From: CAZAPO01 sp044841755
GTDB lineage: Bacteria; Bacteroidota; Bacteroidia; Flavobacteriales; Flavobacteriaceae
Direction of reading: 5' to 3'
Length of the DNA stretch: 64,000 nt
NCBI GenBank assembly: GCA_044841755.1
Contig: JAXOFM010000005.1
Location: 124,001 to 188,000, forward strand
Shown: positions 35,570-44,123 of the stretch, piece by piece
Numbering within the stretch: the first letter of the stretch is position 1
How the letters are laid out: each line of letters starts with the position of its first letter
The notes under the pieces: generated by a model
The model's database searches: none
The model's input: the letters and a program-made list of their open reading frames with translations, nothing else
What the model was told of the DNA's origin: nothing
Position numbers and translations under genes: made by a program

Positions 35570-36292
35570 TTATTTAATATCATATAAACTATCAATAGCT
35601 ACATAGCGTTCTACGGTAAAACCTTCACCATGCTCTACTCCTATCAATCTACCCAAGTCTCTAGCTCTATAATCTATACTATCTGCAAAATTCCTGCTTG
35701 ATATAGGGGTTTCAGGCTCATTACTTTTAGGATCAAAGAATTGTGTCTTATATGCCAATACGGCTTCCATTTTTTTATCCATATACCCTGTAATATCTAC
35801 CACAAAATCTGGTTCAAGGTTTTTCCATTGTATATAGTGGTATACATGTTTTGGACGCCAAGGTTCTTGCCAACCATCCTCATCTTCAATCTTAGTGTCA
35901 ATCTTTAGCAAACCACTTAAAAAGCATGCATCACTAACTAGTCTGCTTCCTTTACTATGATCAATATGTCTATCATCAATAGCATTACACAATACTATAT
36001 CTGGTTGATACTTTCGTATCATTTTGACTAACTCTATTTGATGAACTCTATCATTCACAAAGAAACCATCTGCAAACTCCATATTATCCCGAACGGCTAC
36101 TCCTAATATTTGTGCTGCATTTGCAGACTCCATATCTCTAGTTTCAGCTGTTCCTCTTGTACCTAATTCCCCTCGTGTAAGATCAATAATGCCAACTTTT
36201 TTCCCATTAGCTATCTCTTTAGCAAGTGTTGCAGAGCAACCTAATTCTACATCATCTGGATGTGCTCCAATAGCAAGTATATCGAGTTTCAT
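35570..36292 (-). CDS. bshB1: bacillithiol biosynthesis deacetylase BshB1
   Basis: A 240-residue PIG-L/LmbE-type metal-dependent deacetylase. The zinc motif AHPDDVELGCS is at 8-18 and the second metal region DRHIDHSKGSRLVSDACFL near 107-126; LTRGELGTRGTAETR near 38-52 is characteristic of BshB1, which deacetylates GlcNAc-malate in the synthesis of the thiol bacillithiol. It stands as a single gene next to tRNA-His; bshA and bshC are not in the window. Confidence 0.95.
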   Translation of the reverse strand: MKLDILAIGAHPDDVELGCSATLAKEIANGKKVGIIDLTRGELGTRGTAETRDMESANAAQILGVAVRDNMEFADGFFVNDRVHQIELVKMIRKYQPDIVLCNAIDDRHIDHSKGSRLVSDACFLSGLLKIDTKIEDEDGWQEPWRPKHVYHYIQWKNLEPDFVVDITGYMDKKMEAVLAYKTQFFDPKSNEPETPISSRNFADSIDYRARDLGRLIGVEHGEGFTVERYVAIDSLYDIK

Positions 36293-36509
36293 ATTTCGTA
36301 TTTCATTTTTTGAAAACTAAATGTAAACAAAAGAACTCAATTATTTTAAAGTTGACAATACGAATACGTTTGCGGAAATATTTTTTACAACAAAACATTA
36401 AGTTCTTTGAATTATTCTGAAAACCGTATAACTGCCTTTAAACATGACTTTTATCATACTAATTCGGCAGTGTCAAACGTAACTTTATAGTATAAAATTT
36501 ATAAGAGTT

Positions 36510-38348
36510 ATGACGTTAATGATAACTATTCTAGTAATAACCATTTTACTCTTTATTTGGGGTAAATTCTCACCAGACGTCGTAGCACTTATAGCTATGG
36601 TGAGTTTATTTCTCACTGGCATCCTAGAACTTAATGAAGCTTTAAGTGGTTTTAGTAACCCAACGGTAATTATGATTGCTTCACTCTTTGTAATAGGAGA
36701 AGCTTTATCTAAAACTGGTTGGACCGCCTTAATCGGACAGAAATTTATACAATGGGCTGGAAAAAGTGTTCCAAAACTGCTGGTAATTGTTACACTAGGT
36801 TCTGGACTCCTTTCTGGGTTTGTTAGTAACACAGGTACTGTGGCTACTTTATTGCCTGTCACTATTTCATCTGCATGGAATATTGGTACCATGCCTTCAA
36901 AAGTATTGATGCCAGTAGCCTTTGGTTCTAACACGGGTGGCTTACTTACATTAACAGGAACACCTCCAAATATTATTGCTAGCAACGCTCTAGTTGAAAG
37001 TGGTTATGAAGGATTTTCATTCTTTGAGTTTGCTTTAATAGGCGTGCCTCTATTGATACTAACTATCATTTATTTCAAATTTGTTGGATATAGATTATTA
37101 CCTAAAAATAAAACCAACAACAAACCCGTAAATATTGATGCTACCCTACACAGTTGGATAGAAGGTTTTAAAATAGACAATGATTATTATAGATTAAGAA
37201 TACGATCTCTTTCACCGCTAATTGACACTACCATTGGTGAATGGAACTTTGAAGAAAATTATAACATACATATCATTAGGCTTAAGAGACGTCATCCTAA
37301 CAGATTAAAAGGAACCCAACCATTTATAGAGCTTCCTACTCCTAAAACAGAAATGAGATATCATGATATCATTACTGTTAAGGGTGATACTGAATCAATT
37401 AACCGATTAATGATCAAATTTAGATTAGGACTATTACCATTAGAGCCTATTCAAAATGAATTGAAAGATAATCTTATTAACCAAGAGGTTGGTATGAGTG
37501 AAATATTAATCACTCCTAACTCTTTCCTTGTTGGTAGAAAAATACGATTAGGTAAATATTTTAAACGTTACGGAATTCAGCTTTTGGCAGCTTCTAGAAA
37601 TAGTAAGCCTATAACAGATAGTCAAATAAGAGTAAAAGCGGGAGATGCTTTTGTAATAAGAGGAATGTGGGAAGATATTGAACTTCTAAAAGAACAACAT
37701 GAGAACGTAGTAATTTGTGGTAGTCCTGAAGGTCTTGCAAAAGATGTTGGTAAGCTTACTTATAAATCGTTCATCTCACTTGGAGCATTGATACTCATGA
37801 TTGCTTTATTAGTACTTAAGCTGGTTCCTGGAGCCATGGCAGCTTTAATAGCTGCAGGAATTGTTTTAATCACAAGATGTATCCCTATAGCAAAAGCATA
37901 CAAAGGAATTAGCTGGATAAGTGTAGTAATGATTGCTGCTATGATACCTATGGGATTAGCCCTTCAAAAAACTGGAGTTGCACAAATGGTAGCTAACGGT
38001 TTAGTTGAAACGCTTGGTAATTCAAGTCCAATGCTGCTTCTAGCTGTAGTGTTCTTAATGACCAGCGGGTTTAGTCAGGTTATAAATAATTCTGCTACAG
38101 CAGTGTTAATGGCTCCAATAATCTTATTAGCAGCTCAAAGTTTAAGCATTTCACCAGAACCGTTTATGATAGTAGTAGCTATTAGTGCTTCAACTGCATT
38201 CTTAACGCCAGTTGGCACAACAACCAATGCAATGGTAATGCTTGCTGGTGGCTACAAATTCACCGATTATTTTAAAGTAGGTGCACCTCTTATGTTGTTG
38301 TTCTTACTACTAACAATATTATTAGTGCCAATGATTTGGCCATTTTAA
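36510..38348 (+). CDS. SLC13-family permease with two TrkA-C (RCK_C) domains
   Basis: A 612-residue transporter with about ten or eleven membrane helices in two halves. Each half has the DASS-type helical hairpin motif with SNTG/SNNS-like sequence: SGFVSNTGTVATLLPV near 109-124 and SQVINNSATAVLMAPI near 513-528. The central cytoplasmic part (about 205-410) carries two TrkA-C domains, one near LRIRSLSPLIDTTIGEWNF and one near EILITPNSFLVGRKIRL. Family members move dicarboxylates, sulfate or other anions with sodium. The following gene, pckA, begins 28 nt later, which hints at a dicarboxylate; that is inference. Confidence 0.9.
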   Translation: MTLMITILVITILLFIWGKFSPDVVALIAMVSLFLTGILELNEALSGFSNPTVIMIASLFVIGEALSKTGWTALIGQKFIQWAGKSVPKLLVIVTLGSGLLSGFVSNTGTVATLLPVTISSAWNIGTMPSKVLMPVAFGSNTGGLLTLTGTPPNIIASNALVESGYEGFSFFEFALIGVPLLILTIIYFKFVGYRLLPKNKTNNKPVNIDATLHSWIEGFKIDNDYYRLRIRSLSPLIDTTIGEWNFEENYNIHIIRLKRRHPNRLKGTQPFIELPTPKTEMRYHDIITVKGDTESINRLMIKFRLGLLPLEPIQNELKDNLINQEVGMSEILITPNSFLVGRKIRLGKYFKRYGIQLLAASRNSKPITDSQIRVKAGDAFVIRGMWEDIELLKEQHENVVICGSPEGLAKDVGKLTYKSFISLGALILMIALLVLKLVPGAMAALIAAGIVLITRCIPIAKAYKGISWISVVMIAAMIPMGLALQKTGVAQMVANGLVETLGNSSPMLLLAVVFLMTSGFSQVINNSATAVLMAPIILLAAQSLSISPEPFMIVVAISASTAFLTPVGTTTNAMVMLAGGYKFTDYFKVGAPLMLLFLLLTILLVPMIWPF

Positions 38349-38376
38349 CTGAATAATAACCTAATAAACATAGATT

Positions 38377-40008
38377 ATGAAAACTGTAACAATCACTCCT
38401 AAAACCGCAAGCTTAGAGAAGTATGGTATCTTAGATGCCAATGTGAACTGGAACCTTTCTCCTGAAGAACTACAGGCTGCCACAGTAGCCAAGGGAATGG
38501 GAAAAGAAACCAATAATGGTACTTTAGCCATTAATACTGGAAAATTTACAGGTCGTTCTCCTCAAGACAGATTTTTAGTAAAAGATGATTATACTGAAGA
38601 TCGAGTTTGGTGGGGAAGTATCAACAAGCCTATATCTCCTGAAAATTTTGATACGCTTTATGATGAAGTAGTTAAATACTTATCTGGAAAAGAAATATAT
38701 GCAAGAGATGGTTACGTTTGTGCCGACCCTAAATACAAAATGAACGTTCGTACCGTAACTGAATATCCTTGGTCAAATATGTTTATTTATAATATGTTCT
38801 TACGTCCTAATGCCGAAGAACTTGAAAACTTTGAAGAAGAATGGTTAGTACTTTGTGCTCCTGGTTATTCAGCACCAGATCCTAAAGCGGTAGGATTACG
38901 TCAAGGAAACTTTTCGATATTAAACTTTACTAAAAAAGTAGCGCTTGTAGGTGGTTCAGCTTATACGGGAGAAATGAAAAAGGGTATTTTCTCTGCTCTT
39001 AATATGATCTTACCAACCGATAAGAATGTATTGCCTATGCACTGTTCAGCTAACGTTGGTGAAGACGGTGACACTGCTATTTTCTTTGGACTTTCTGGAA
39101 CTGGTAAAACAACCTTGTCTGCTGATCCAAACAGAAAATTGATTGGTGATGATGAACATGGTTGGACTGCTGAAGATAGAATCTTCAATTTTGAAGGTGG
39201 ATGTTATGCAAAAGCTATCGATTTAACAGAAGATAAAGAGCCTGATATTTATAGAGCTATTAAACCTGGAGCAATCCTTGAAAACGTAATTTTTAAAGAA
39301 AATGGTGAAGTAGACTATGAGGATAGTACAATTACGCAAAACACACGTGTAAGTTATCCTATTTATCATATTGATAATATCCAACAACCATCTTATTCTG
39401 ATAATCCAAAGAATATATTCTTCTTAACATGTGATGCGTTTGGTGTATTACCTCCAGTTTCTAAATTAACTCCAGGTCAAGCGGCATATCACTTCATATC
39501 TGGATATACTGCCAAGGTAGCTGGTACTGAAGCAGGAATTACTGAACCTGTACCATCATTCTCAGCGTGTTTTGGTGCACCATTCATGCCATTACACCCA
39601 ACAGTTTATGCAGAAATGCTAAGCAAGAAAATGCAAGATGCTGGTGTAAATGTATGGTTGCTTAACACTGGTTGGTCAGGTGGTCCTTATGGTGTAGGTT
39701 CTCGTATAAAACTTAAATATACAAGAGCAATGATTACGGCTATACTAGAAGGAAAACTTGATGAAGTTGATTATGAACAACACCCAATATTTGGTTTATT
39801 TATGCCAAAATATTGTCCGAATGTTCCAACAGAAATATTAGATCCAATGAACACCTGGTTACAAAAAGGAGTATATATAAGTAAATCTATACAATTAGCA
39901 CATTCATTCCATTTAAACTTTGAGAAGTTTGCTAGTCAAGCCTCTGAAGAGATCATAAATGGTGGACCATTAATTGATGAACACCACCATCTAGACGAGC
40001 ATGTTTAA
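38377..40008 (+). CDS. pckA: phosphoenolpyruvate carboxykinase (ATP)
   Basis: A 543-residue enzyme converting oxaloacetate and ATP to phosphoenolpyruvate, the first step of gluconeogenesis. Visible are the substrate-binding TGRSPQDRFLVKD near 59-71, the P-loop GLSGTGKTTLSADP near 230-243, the metal-binding IGDDEHGW near 248-255 and SARVSYPI-like TRVSYPIYHI. It ends with a His-rich tail (DEHHHLDEHV). It probably shares a transcript with the SLC13 permease and ends at a terminator. Confidence 0.98.
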   Translation: MKTVTITPKTASLEKYGILDANVNWNLSPEELQAATVAKGMGKETNNGTLAINTGKFTGRSPQDRFLVKDDYTEDRVWWGSINKPISPENFDTLYDEVVKYLSGKEIYARDGYVCADPKYKMNVRTVTEYPWSNMFIYNMFLRPNAEELENFEEEWLVLCAPGYSAPDPKAVGLRQGNFSILNFTKKVALVGGSAYTGEMKKGIFSALNMILPTDKNVLPMHCSANVGEDGDTAIFFGLSGTGKTTLSADPNRKLIGDDEHGWTAEDRIFNFEGGCYAKAIDLTEDKEPDIYRAIKPGAILENVIFKENGEVDYEDSTITQNTRVSYPIYHIDNIQQPSYSDNPKNIFFLTCDAFGVLPPVSKLTPGQAAYHFISGYTAKVAGTEAGITEPVPSFSACFGAPFMPLHPTVYAEMLSKKMQDAGVNVWLLNTGWSGGPYGVGSRIKLKYTRAMITAILEGKLDEVDYEQHPIFGLFMPKYCPNVPTEILDPMNTWLQKGVYISKSIQLAHSFHLNFEKFASQASEEIINGGPLIDEHHHLDEHV

Positions 40009-40021
40009 TGGTTATTATGAG

Positions 40022-40046
40022 AAGAGGAGCAAATTTTGCTCCTCTT
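40022..40046. terminator. terminator between pckA and the convergent PLP enzyme gene
   Basis: AAGAGGAGC / GCTCCTCTT with an A/T-rich 7-nt loop, followed on the plus strand by TTTTTTATTT, lies 13 nt after the pckA stop. Confidence 0.88.
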
Positions 40047-40049
40047 TTT

Positions 40050-41210
40050 TTATTTAGAATCAATTGATTTTTCTATTGCCTGTTCAATATCAGTAATCAA
40101 GTCTTTAGCGTCTTCAATACCAACTGAAAATCTTATTAAATGATCACCTATTCCTTGAGCCTTACGCTCTTCTGGAGTTAATAAAGCGTGTGATGTTTCA
40201 GAAGGCAATATCATTGTACTTTCAACACCTGCTAAACTCATTGACGGTTTTATTAACTGCAATGATTTTAAGAACATAATTGAATCAACTTTTCCTTTTA
40301 GATCAAAAGATAACATGGCTCCAAAATCTTTCATCTGTGTTCCAGCCAATTCATGACCTTCGTGCGTTTTCAACCCAGGATAGTATACCTTTTTAACGAA
40401 CTTACTTTCATCTAAGTACTTAGCCATTTTCTTAGCATTCTTATTCTGAGCTTTTACTCTCAACGCTAATGTTTTAAGACTACGCTCGAGCATCCACACT
40501 GTAAAATCACTCAAGCTACCTCCAAGATTCTTAGCTAGGTTCCAAATAGTGTCAATATTTTCTTGAGAAGTGGCTACTGCTCCAGCACAAATATCACTAT
40601 GCCCTCCAAAATACTTAGTGGCACTATGCAAAACAATGTCAACACCCAAATCAATAGGTTTTTGAATAATTGGTGTAGCAAATGTGTTATCAATTACAGA
40701 AATTATTCCTTTTGATTTACACAAAATGCTTATTGCAGTAATGTCTACAAGCTTTAGTAAAGGGTTTGAAGGGGTCTCAATATAGATCATCTTTGTATTT
40801 GGCTGAATACAAGCTTCAAAATCTTCTCTTCTCAACCCATCAGTAAACGTATATTCAATTTGATAACGATCAAATTGCGCTTCAACAAGATTTCGTGTAC
40901 CACCATAAATATCCTTTTGCAATACGATATGATCACCACTACTTAAAAATGCTAATAAAGTAGTACTTATTACTGCCATTCCTGAACCAAAAATCAAAGC
41001 AGATTCTGCATTCTCCAAAGCTGCAATTTTCTTTGATAAAAACTCTTGATTAGGCGTATTAAAATATCTAGGATATCGTTTTACATCAACATCTAAAAAC
41101 TCATAAGCAGTGGATAGGTATATAGGTGAAACTGCACCTTTGAATTGACTATCCTCTATTTCGCCAACATGCGCGCAAATAGTATTTTCTCCAAACTTTG
41201 AATCCTTCAT
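40050..41210 (-). CDS. Cys/Met-metabolism PLP-dependent enzyme (cystathionine gamma-synthase/lyase-like)
   Basis: I use the ATG at 41210; the TTG three codons upstream is weaker. The 386-residue protein is a trans-sulfuration-type fold I enzyme: GSGMAVISTTLLAFL and KDIYGGTRNLV for PLP binding, ISVIDNTFATPI with the ring-N Asp, LHSATKYFGGHSD with the PLP lysine near 199, and GVESTMILPSETSHA near 340. This is closer to the classic cystathionine gamma-synthase/lyase pattern than the enzyme at 4806. The exact reaction cannot be assigned. It is followed upstream on the same strand by a MATE exporter gene, 41 nt away. Confidence 0.9.
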   Translation of the reverse strand: MKDSKFGENTICAHVGEIEDSQFKGAVSPIYLSTAYEFLDVDVKRYPRYFNTPNQEFLSKKIAALENAESALIFGSGMAVISTTLLAFLSSGDHIVLQKDIYGGTRNLVEAQFDRYQIEYTFTDGLRREDFEACIQPNTKMIYIETPSNPLLKLVDITAISILCKSKGIISVIDNTFATPIIQKPIDLGVDIVLHSATKYFGGHSDICAGAVATSQENIDTIWNLAKNLGGSLSDFTVWMLERSLKTLALRVKAQNKNAKKMAKYLDESKFVKKVYYPGLKTHEGHELAGTQMKDFGAMLSFDLKGKVDSIMFLKSLQLIKPSMSLAGVESTMILPSETSHALLTPEERKAQGIGDHLIRFSVGIEDAKDLITDIEQAIEKSIDSK

Positions 41211-41260
41211 ATTATTCAAAAATTAAAGGAAGTAATTTACAAAAATAAGAGTAAGGTAAG

Positions 41261-42667
41261 CTATACTTTAACCAATTTCCATTTTCCTTTTTTAAACCAC
41301 CACACTCCTATGATAGCAATCATTACCTCAGCAATGGTTATCGCCCAAAATACACCTTTTGGGCCAGCATCAAAGTTTATAGAAACAACGTATGCAAAAG
41401 GTAACTGTATGAGCCAGAAACATATAAAATTGATCCAAGTTGGTGTCTTGGTATCTCCTGCTCCGTTAAACGATTGTATCACCACCATTCCGTACGCATA
41501 AAACACATAACCAGCAGCGATTACCTGTAAACATAGTGCTCCAAATTGAACCACCTCAGGTTCTTTATTAAATAGTAAGATGATTTGTTTTGCAAATAAC
41601 AAATAGATTATTGATACTGCTGCCATAAAATAAGCATTGTACTTACCTGTCACCCAAACTGATTTTTCAGCTCGATCTGGTTTTTGAGCACCTAAATTCT
41701 GACCAACCAAAGTAGCCGCTGCATTACTCATTCCCCATGATGGCATTAAAGTAAACAACATCACGCGAATGGCAATAGTATAACCAGCCAGCACATCGCT
41801 ACCAAATTCACTCATGATTCGCATTAAAAATACCCAACTCGAAGTACCAATCAAAAACTGCCCGATGCCACCTATAGAAACTTTAATAAGGTTCACCATA
41901 ACTCCAACTCTGATAACAAAATCTTTGATTTTAACCTTTAGCTTACTATAACCGTAGAATAGAACGATCAACTGAAAAACAACAGCAGAACCTCTACCAA
42001 TAGTTGTAGCAATTGCGGCTCCTTGTACTCCAAATTCTGGAATTGGACCAAACCCAAAAATAAACATTGGATCCAGAATAATATTCAATCCGTTAGAAAG
42101 CACTAGCGTCCACATAGCAATAGAAGCGTTTCCAGCTCCTCTAAATACAGCATTGATCAAAAACAAAAGCATTATGGTAACATTACCACCTAGTAATACT
42201 TGAGTATAGCCATATCCTTCAGCTATAAGATCTGATTCCGCTCCCATTAATGCTAGAATTTCCTTGGGATATAATATTCCTATGACACTTATTATTGCAG
42301 CAACTCCAACACCTAGGATTATTACTTGCACCGTTGCTTGCGAAGCCCCTTTTAGGTCTTTTTCTCCTACTCTACGCGCAACAACTGCTGTAGCTGCCAT
42401 ACTTAAACCAATAGCTATAGCATAAATAAGTGTTACCACAGATTCAGTCAAACCAATAGTTGCCACTGCATTAACACTTACCCGAGAAACATAGAAAATA
42501 TCAACGATGGCAAAGATAGACTCCATGAGCATCTCCAGAATCATTGGTATAGAAAGCATAAACACTGCACGACGAATACTACCAGAGGTAAACTCCTGCT
42601 CTTTCCCAGAAACAGCGATTTTAAAATATTTGAATAATTGTTTGATTGAGGGAATATTTGATAACAT
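41261..42667 (-). CDS. MATE-family efflux transporter
   Basis: A 468-residue protein with about 12 membrane helices in two similar halves, each preceded by a short amphipathic stretch. The N-terminal SIPMILEMLMESIFAIVDIFYVSRV and TIGLTESVV, and the late GMSNAAATLVGQNLGAQKPDRAEKSV (near 318-342, a P-x-R-A signature), are typical of the NorM/DinF-type multidrug and toxic compound extrusion family. It would export cationic compounds against a proton or sodium gradient. The upstream 140 nt holds an inverted TCGAT/ATCGA pair but no firm regulatory site. Confidence 0.93.
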   Translation of the reverse strand: MLSNIPSIKQLFKYFKIAVSGKEQEFTSGSIRRAVFMLSIPMILEMLMESIFAIVDIFYVSRVSVNAVATIGLTESVVTLIYAIAIGLSMAATAVVARRVGEKDLKGASQATVQVIILGVGVAAIISVIGILYPKEILALMGAESDLIAEGYGYTQVLLGGNVTIMLLFLINAVFRGAGNASIAMWTLVLSNGLNIILDPMFIFGFGPIPEFGVQGAAIATTIGRGSAVVFQLIVLFYGYSKLKVKIKDFVIRVGVMVNLIKVSIGGIGQFLIGTSSWVFLMRIMSEFGSDVLAGYTIAIRVMLFTLMPSWGMSNAAATLVGQNLGAQKPDRAEKSVWVTGKYNAYFMAAVSIIYLLFAKQIILLFNKEPEVVQFGALCLQVIAAGYVFYAYGMVVIQSFNGAGDTKTPTWINFICFWLIQLPFAYVVSINFDAGPKGVFWAITIAEVMIAIIGVWWFKKGKWKLVKV

Positions 42668-42808
42668 GTAAATTGATTATTTGAAAATGAAATTTAGCCA
42701 AAACAGAAATGTTTTGACCTTTTAAAGGATCGATGTATTATCGATAAATCGGAGGGTTTCTTAAACAATCATAGATACAAATATGGCGAAAATATTCTAA
42801 AAAGCAAA

Positions 42809-43798
42809 TTACTCATTACTTCTTGAAAGATCAGCTTCTGCTGTAATATATCCAAACGAAGACCAATTACCATTCTTTAAAATATCATTAAACATGTGCA
42901 TTGCTCTTTCAGTATCATCATTATAATAATACCAATTAGCTACTCCATATTGTGTAGCCTCATTAGCACCAATAGCTCCATTATTTTCTTTAAGCAAGCC
43001 TTTTTCGGTACGCAAGCCTTTATAAAATAAAAGTAGCTCATGATATGCCACATTTTCAATGATATTCATGTTTTCATAAACAGGTTCTAAAATAATGTTA
43101 GCAACTTCTTTCCTATCTAATCTATTCAATATCATATATAACCAATGCCTTGTAGCAACTTGCATATCATCATTTTTTGAAGCATCTAAACAATCACTAA
43201 ATGCCTTTAAAGCAGCCTTAAAATCTCCCTTTATGTAATAGGCAAGTCCTAAATGATAATAGATATTGGTATGTAAACTTGAAACTGGCTGATTTAGCCT
43301 ATTTGGAATACCGTCTGGCTCAATTATATCTTCGGTTCCTTTGATCATTTCGGCAGCTTTTTCAAAATCTTCTATAGCGTCATCTATTTGTCTTGTACTT
43401 ATATAACGATGTCCTCTATGACGTAAAAATTGTGGATCATCAGGAAACTTATTTACTCCTTCAGTAAAAAGCTCGATTGCTCTTTTATAATCTCCTAAGT
43501 ATGCAACTCTTCTTCCTAACCAAACAATATTATCAGCCCATTCTTTATTATTCTCATAATTTTCGAGTGCCTCCAAATAATTGGCTATGTGCAGTGAATC
43601 TCGTGCTAAATCAACTTGAGGTCGAATGAGAGGTTTATTAAGAAGTGAAAGTCCTTGTGCAGTATTTATTTTTACATCCTCAGGTTTTAACCCAGAGTTA
43701 CAACCAAATAATAGTAGGAATAAAATGGTGGTAAAACCAATTAATGGCAACGACCATAAATATTTATTAAAAAAATTAGTCTTTGTCAATTTTGTCAT
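42809..43798 (-). CDS. tetratricopeptide-repeat lipoprotein
   Basis: A 329-residue protein with a long signal segment and lipobox LLLFGC at C33, so a lipid-anchored protein is likely. At least four TPR units follow: around GRRVAYLGDYKRAIELFTEG, RGHRYISTRQIDDAIEDFEKA, YHLGLAYYIKGDFKAALKAF and VANWYYYNDDTERAMHMFND. TPR proteins act as protein-binding scaffolds. Its ATG lies within the 35-aa gene (23-nt overlap), so translation is probably coupled to the small upstream genes and possibly to ccsBA. Confidence 0.87.
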   Translation of the reverse strand: MTKLTKTNFFNKYLWSLPLIGFTTILFLLLFGCNSGLKPEDVKINTAQGLSLLNKPLIRPQVDLARDSLHIANYLEALENYENNKEWADNIVWLGRRVAYLGDYKRAIELFTEGVNKFPDDPQFLRHRGHRYISTRQIDDAIEDFEKAAEMIKGTEDIIEPDGIPNRLNQPVSSLHTNIYYHLGLAYYIKGDFKAALKAFSDCLDASKNDDMQVATRHWLYMILNRLDRKEVANIILEPVYENMNIIENVAYHELLLFYKGLRTEKGLLKENNGAIGANEATQYGVANWYYYNDDTERAMHMFNDILKNGNWSSFGYITAEADLSRSNE

Positions 43799-43883
43799 AT
43801 GCTCTTATTATAACTACTGCCCAAACAACAACACAAAAAGCAACAAAAAACGAAAAATATAGAACTATATCATTTGCTTCCAT
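43776..43883 (-). CDS. 35-residue single-helix membrane protein, overlapping both neighbours
   Basis: An ATG at 43883, inside the last codons of the 62-aa gene, opens a 35-codon frame that ends at 43776, inside the start of the TPR gene. It encodes a short acidic N-terminus (MEAND), one strongly hydrophobic helix (IVLYFSFFVAFCVVVWAVVII) broken here by position 6-26, and a polar tail RAYDKIDKD. The overlaps of 14 and 23 nt with two different frames, and the clean membrane-protein pattern, argue that it is translated. I do not recognise a family. Without it, the 71 nt between its neighbours would be unexplained. Confidence 0.6.
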   Translation of the reverse strand: MEANDIVLYFSFFVAFCVVVWAVVIIRAYDKIDKD

Positions 43884-44058
43884 TACTTATCATTTTAAAT
43901 AAAATTAATAATCCAAGAAGCATAGGAGCCCATAGCCCTATAAAAATACCGTGAAGCTGTTCTCCAATCAAAAACAGGTATTCTGCAACAATAATTATTA
44001 TTGCACACAATACTAGCATAACTAGATAAGGAGTGCCAAGTTTTTTTAACAAATTCAT
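43870..44058 (-). CDS. 62-residue membrane protein
   Basis: The ATG at 44058 opens a protein with a short basic start (MNLLKKLG), a hydrophobic helix near 9-30 ending with a glutamate, and a second helix near 36-56 (IFIGLWAPMLLGLLILF), ending ISNGSK. Both ends may face the cytoplasm. It lies 65 nt after ccsBA and overlaps the 35-aa gene by 14 nt. I do not recognise a named family; a helper of cytochrome c assembly or of a respiratory complex would fit the position but is speculation. Confidence 0.7.
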   Translation of the reverse strand: MNLLKKLGTPYLVMLVLCAIIIIVAEYLFLIGEQLHGIFIGLWAPMLLGLLILFKMISNGSK

Positions 44059-44123
44059 TCTGTAAATTTTGTATTCTAAGTTACTAAAATTTAGAATTTA
44101 AAACCTACCTCAAACAAGAATCA

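Noticed and set aside
42731..42745. Inverted repeat TCGAT-N5-ATCGA upstream of the MATE gene
   Set aside because: Arms of five bases are expected by chance at this length and there is no second supporting feature.
43626..43862. Open frame of 78 codons on the plus strand over the start of the TPR gene
   Set aside because: Antisense to the lipoprotein signal of the TPR gene and to the 35-aa gene; its product has a random-looking composition.
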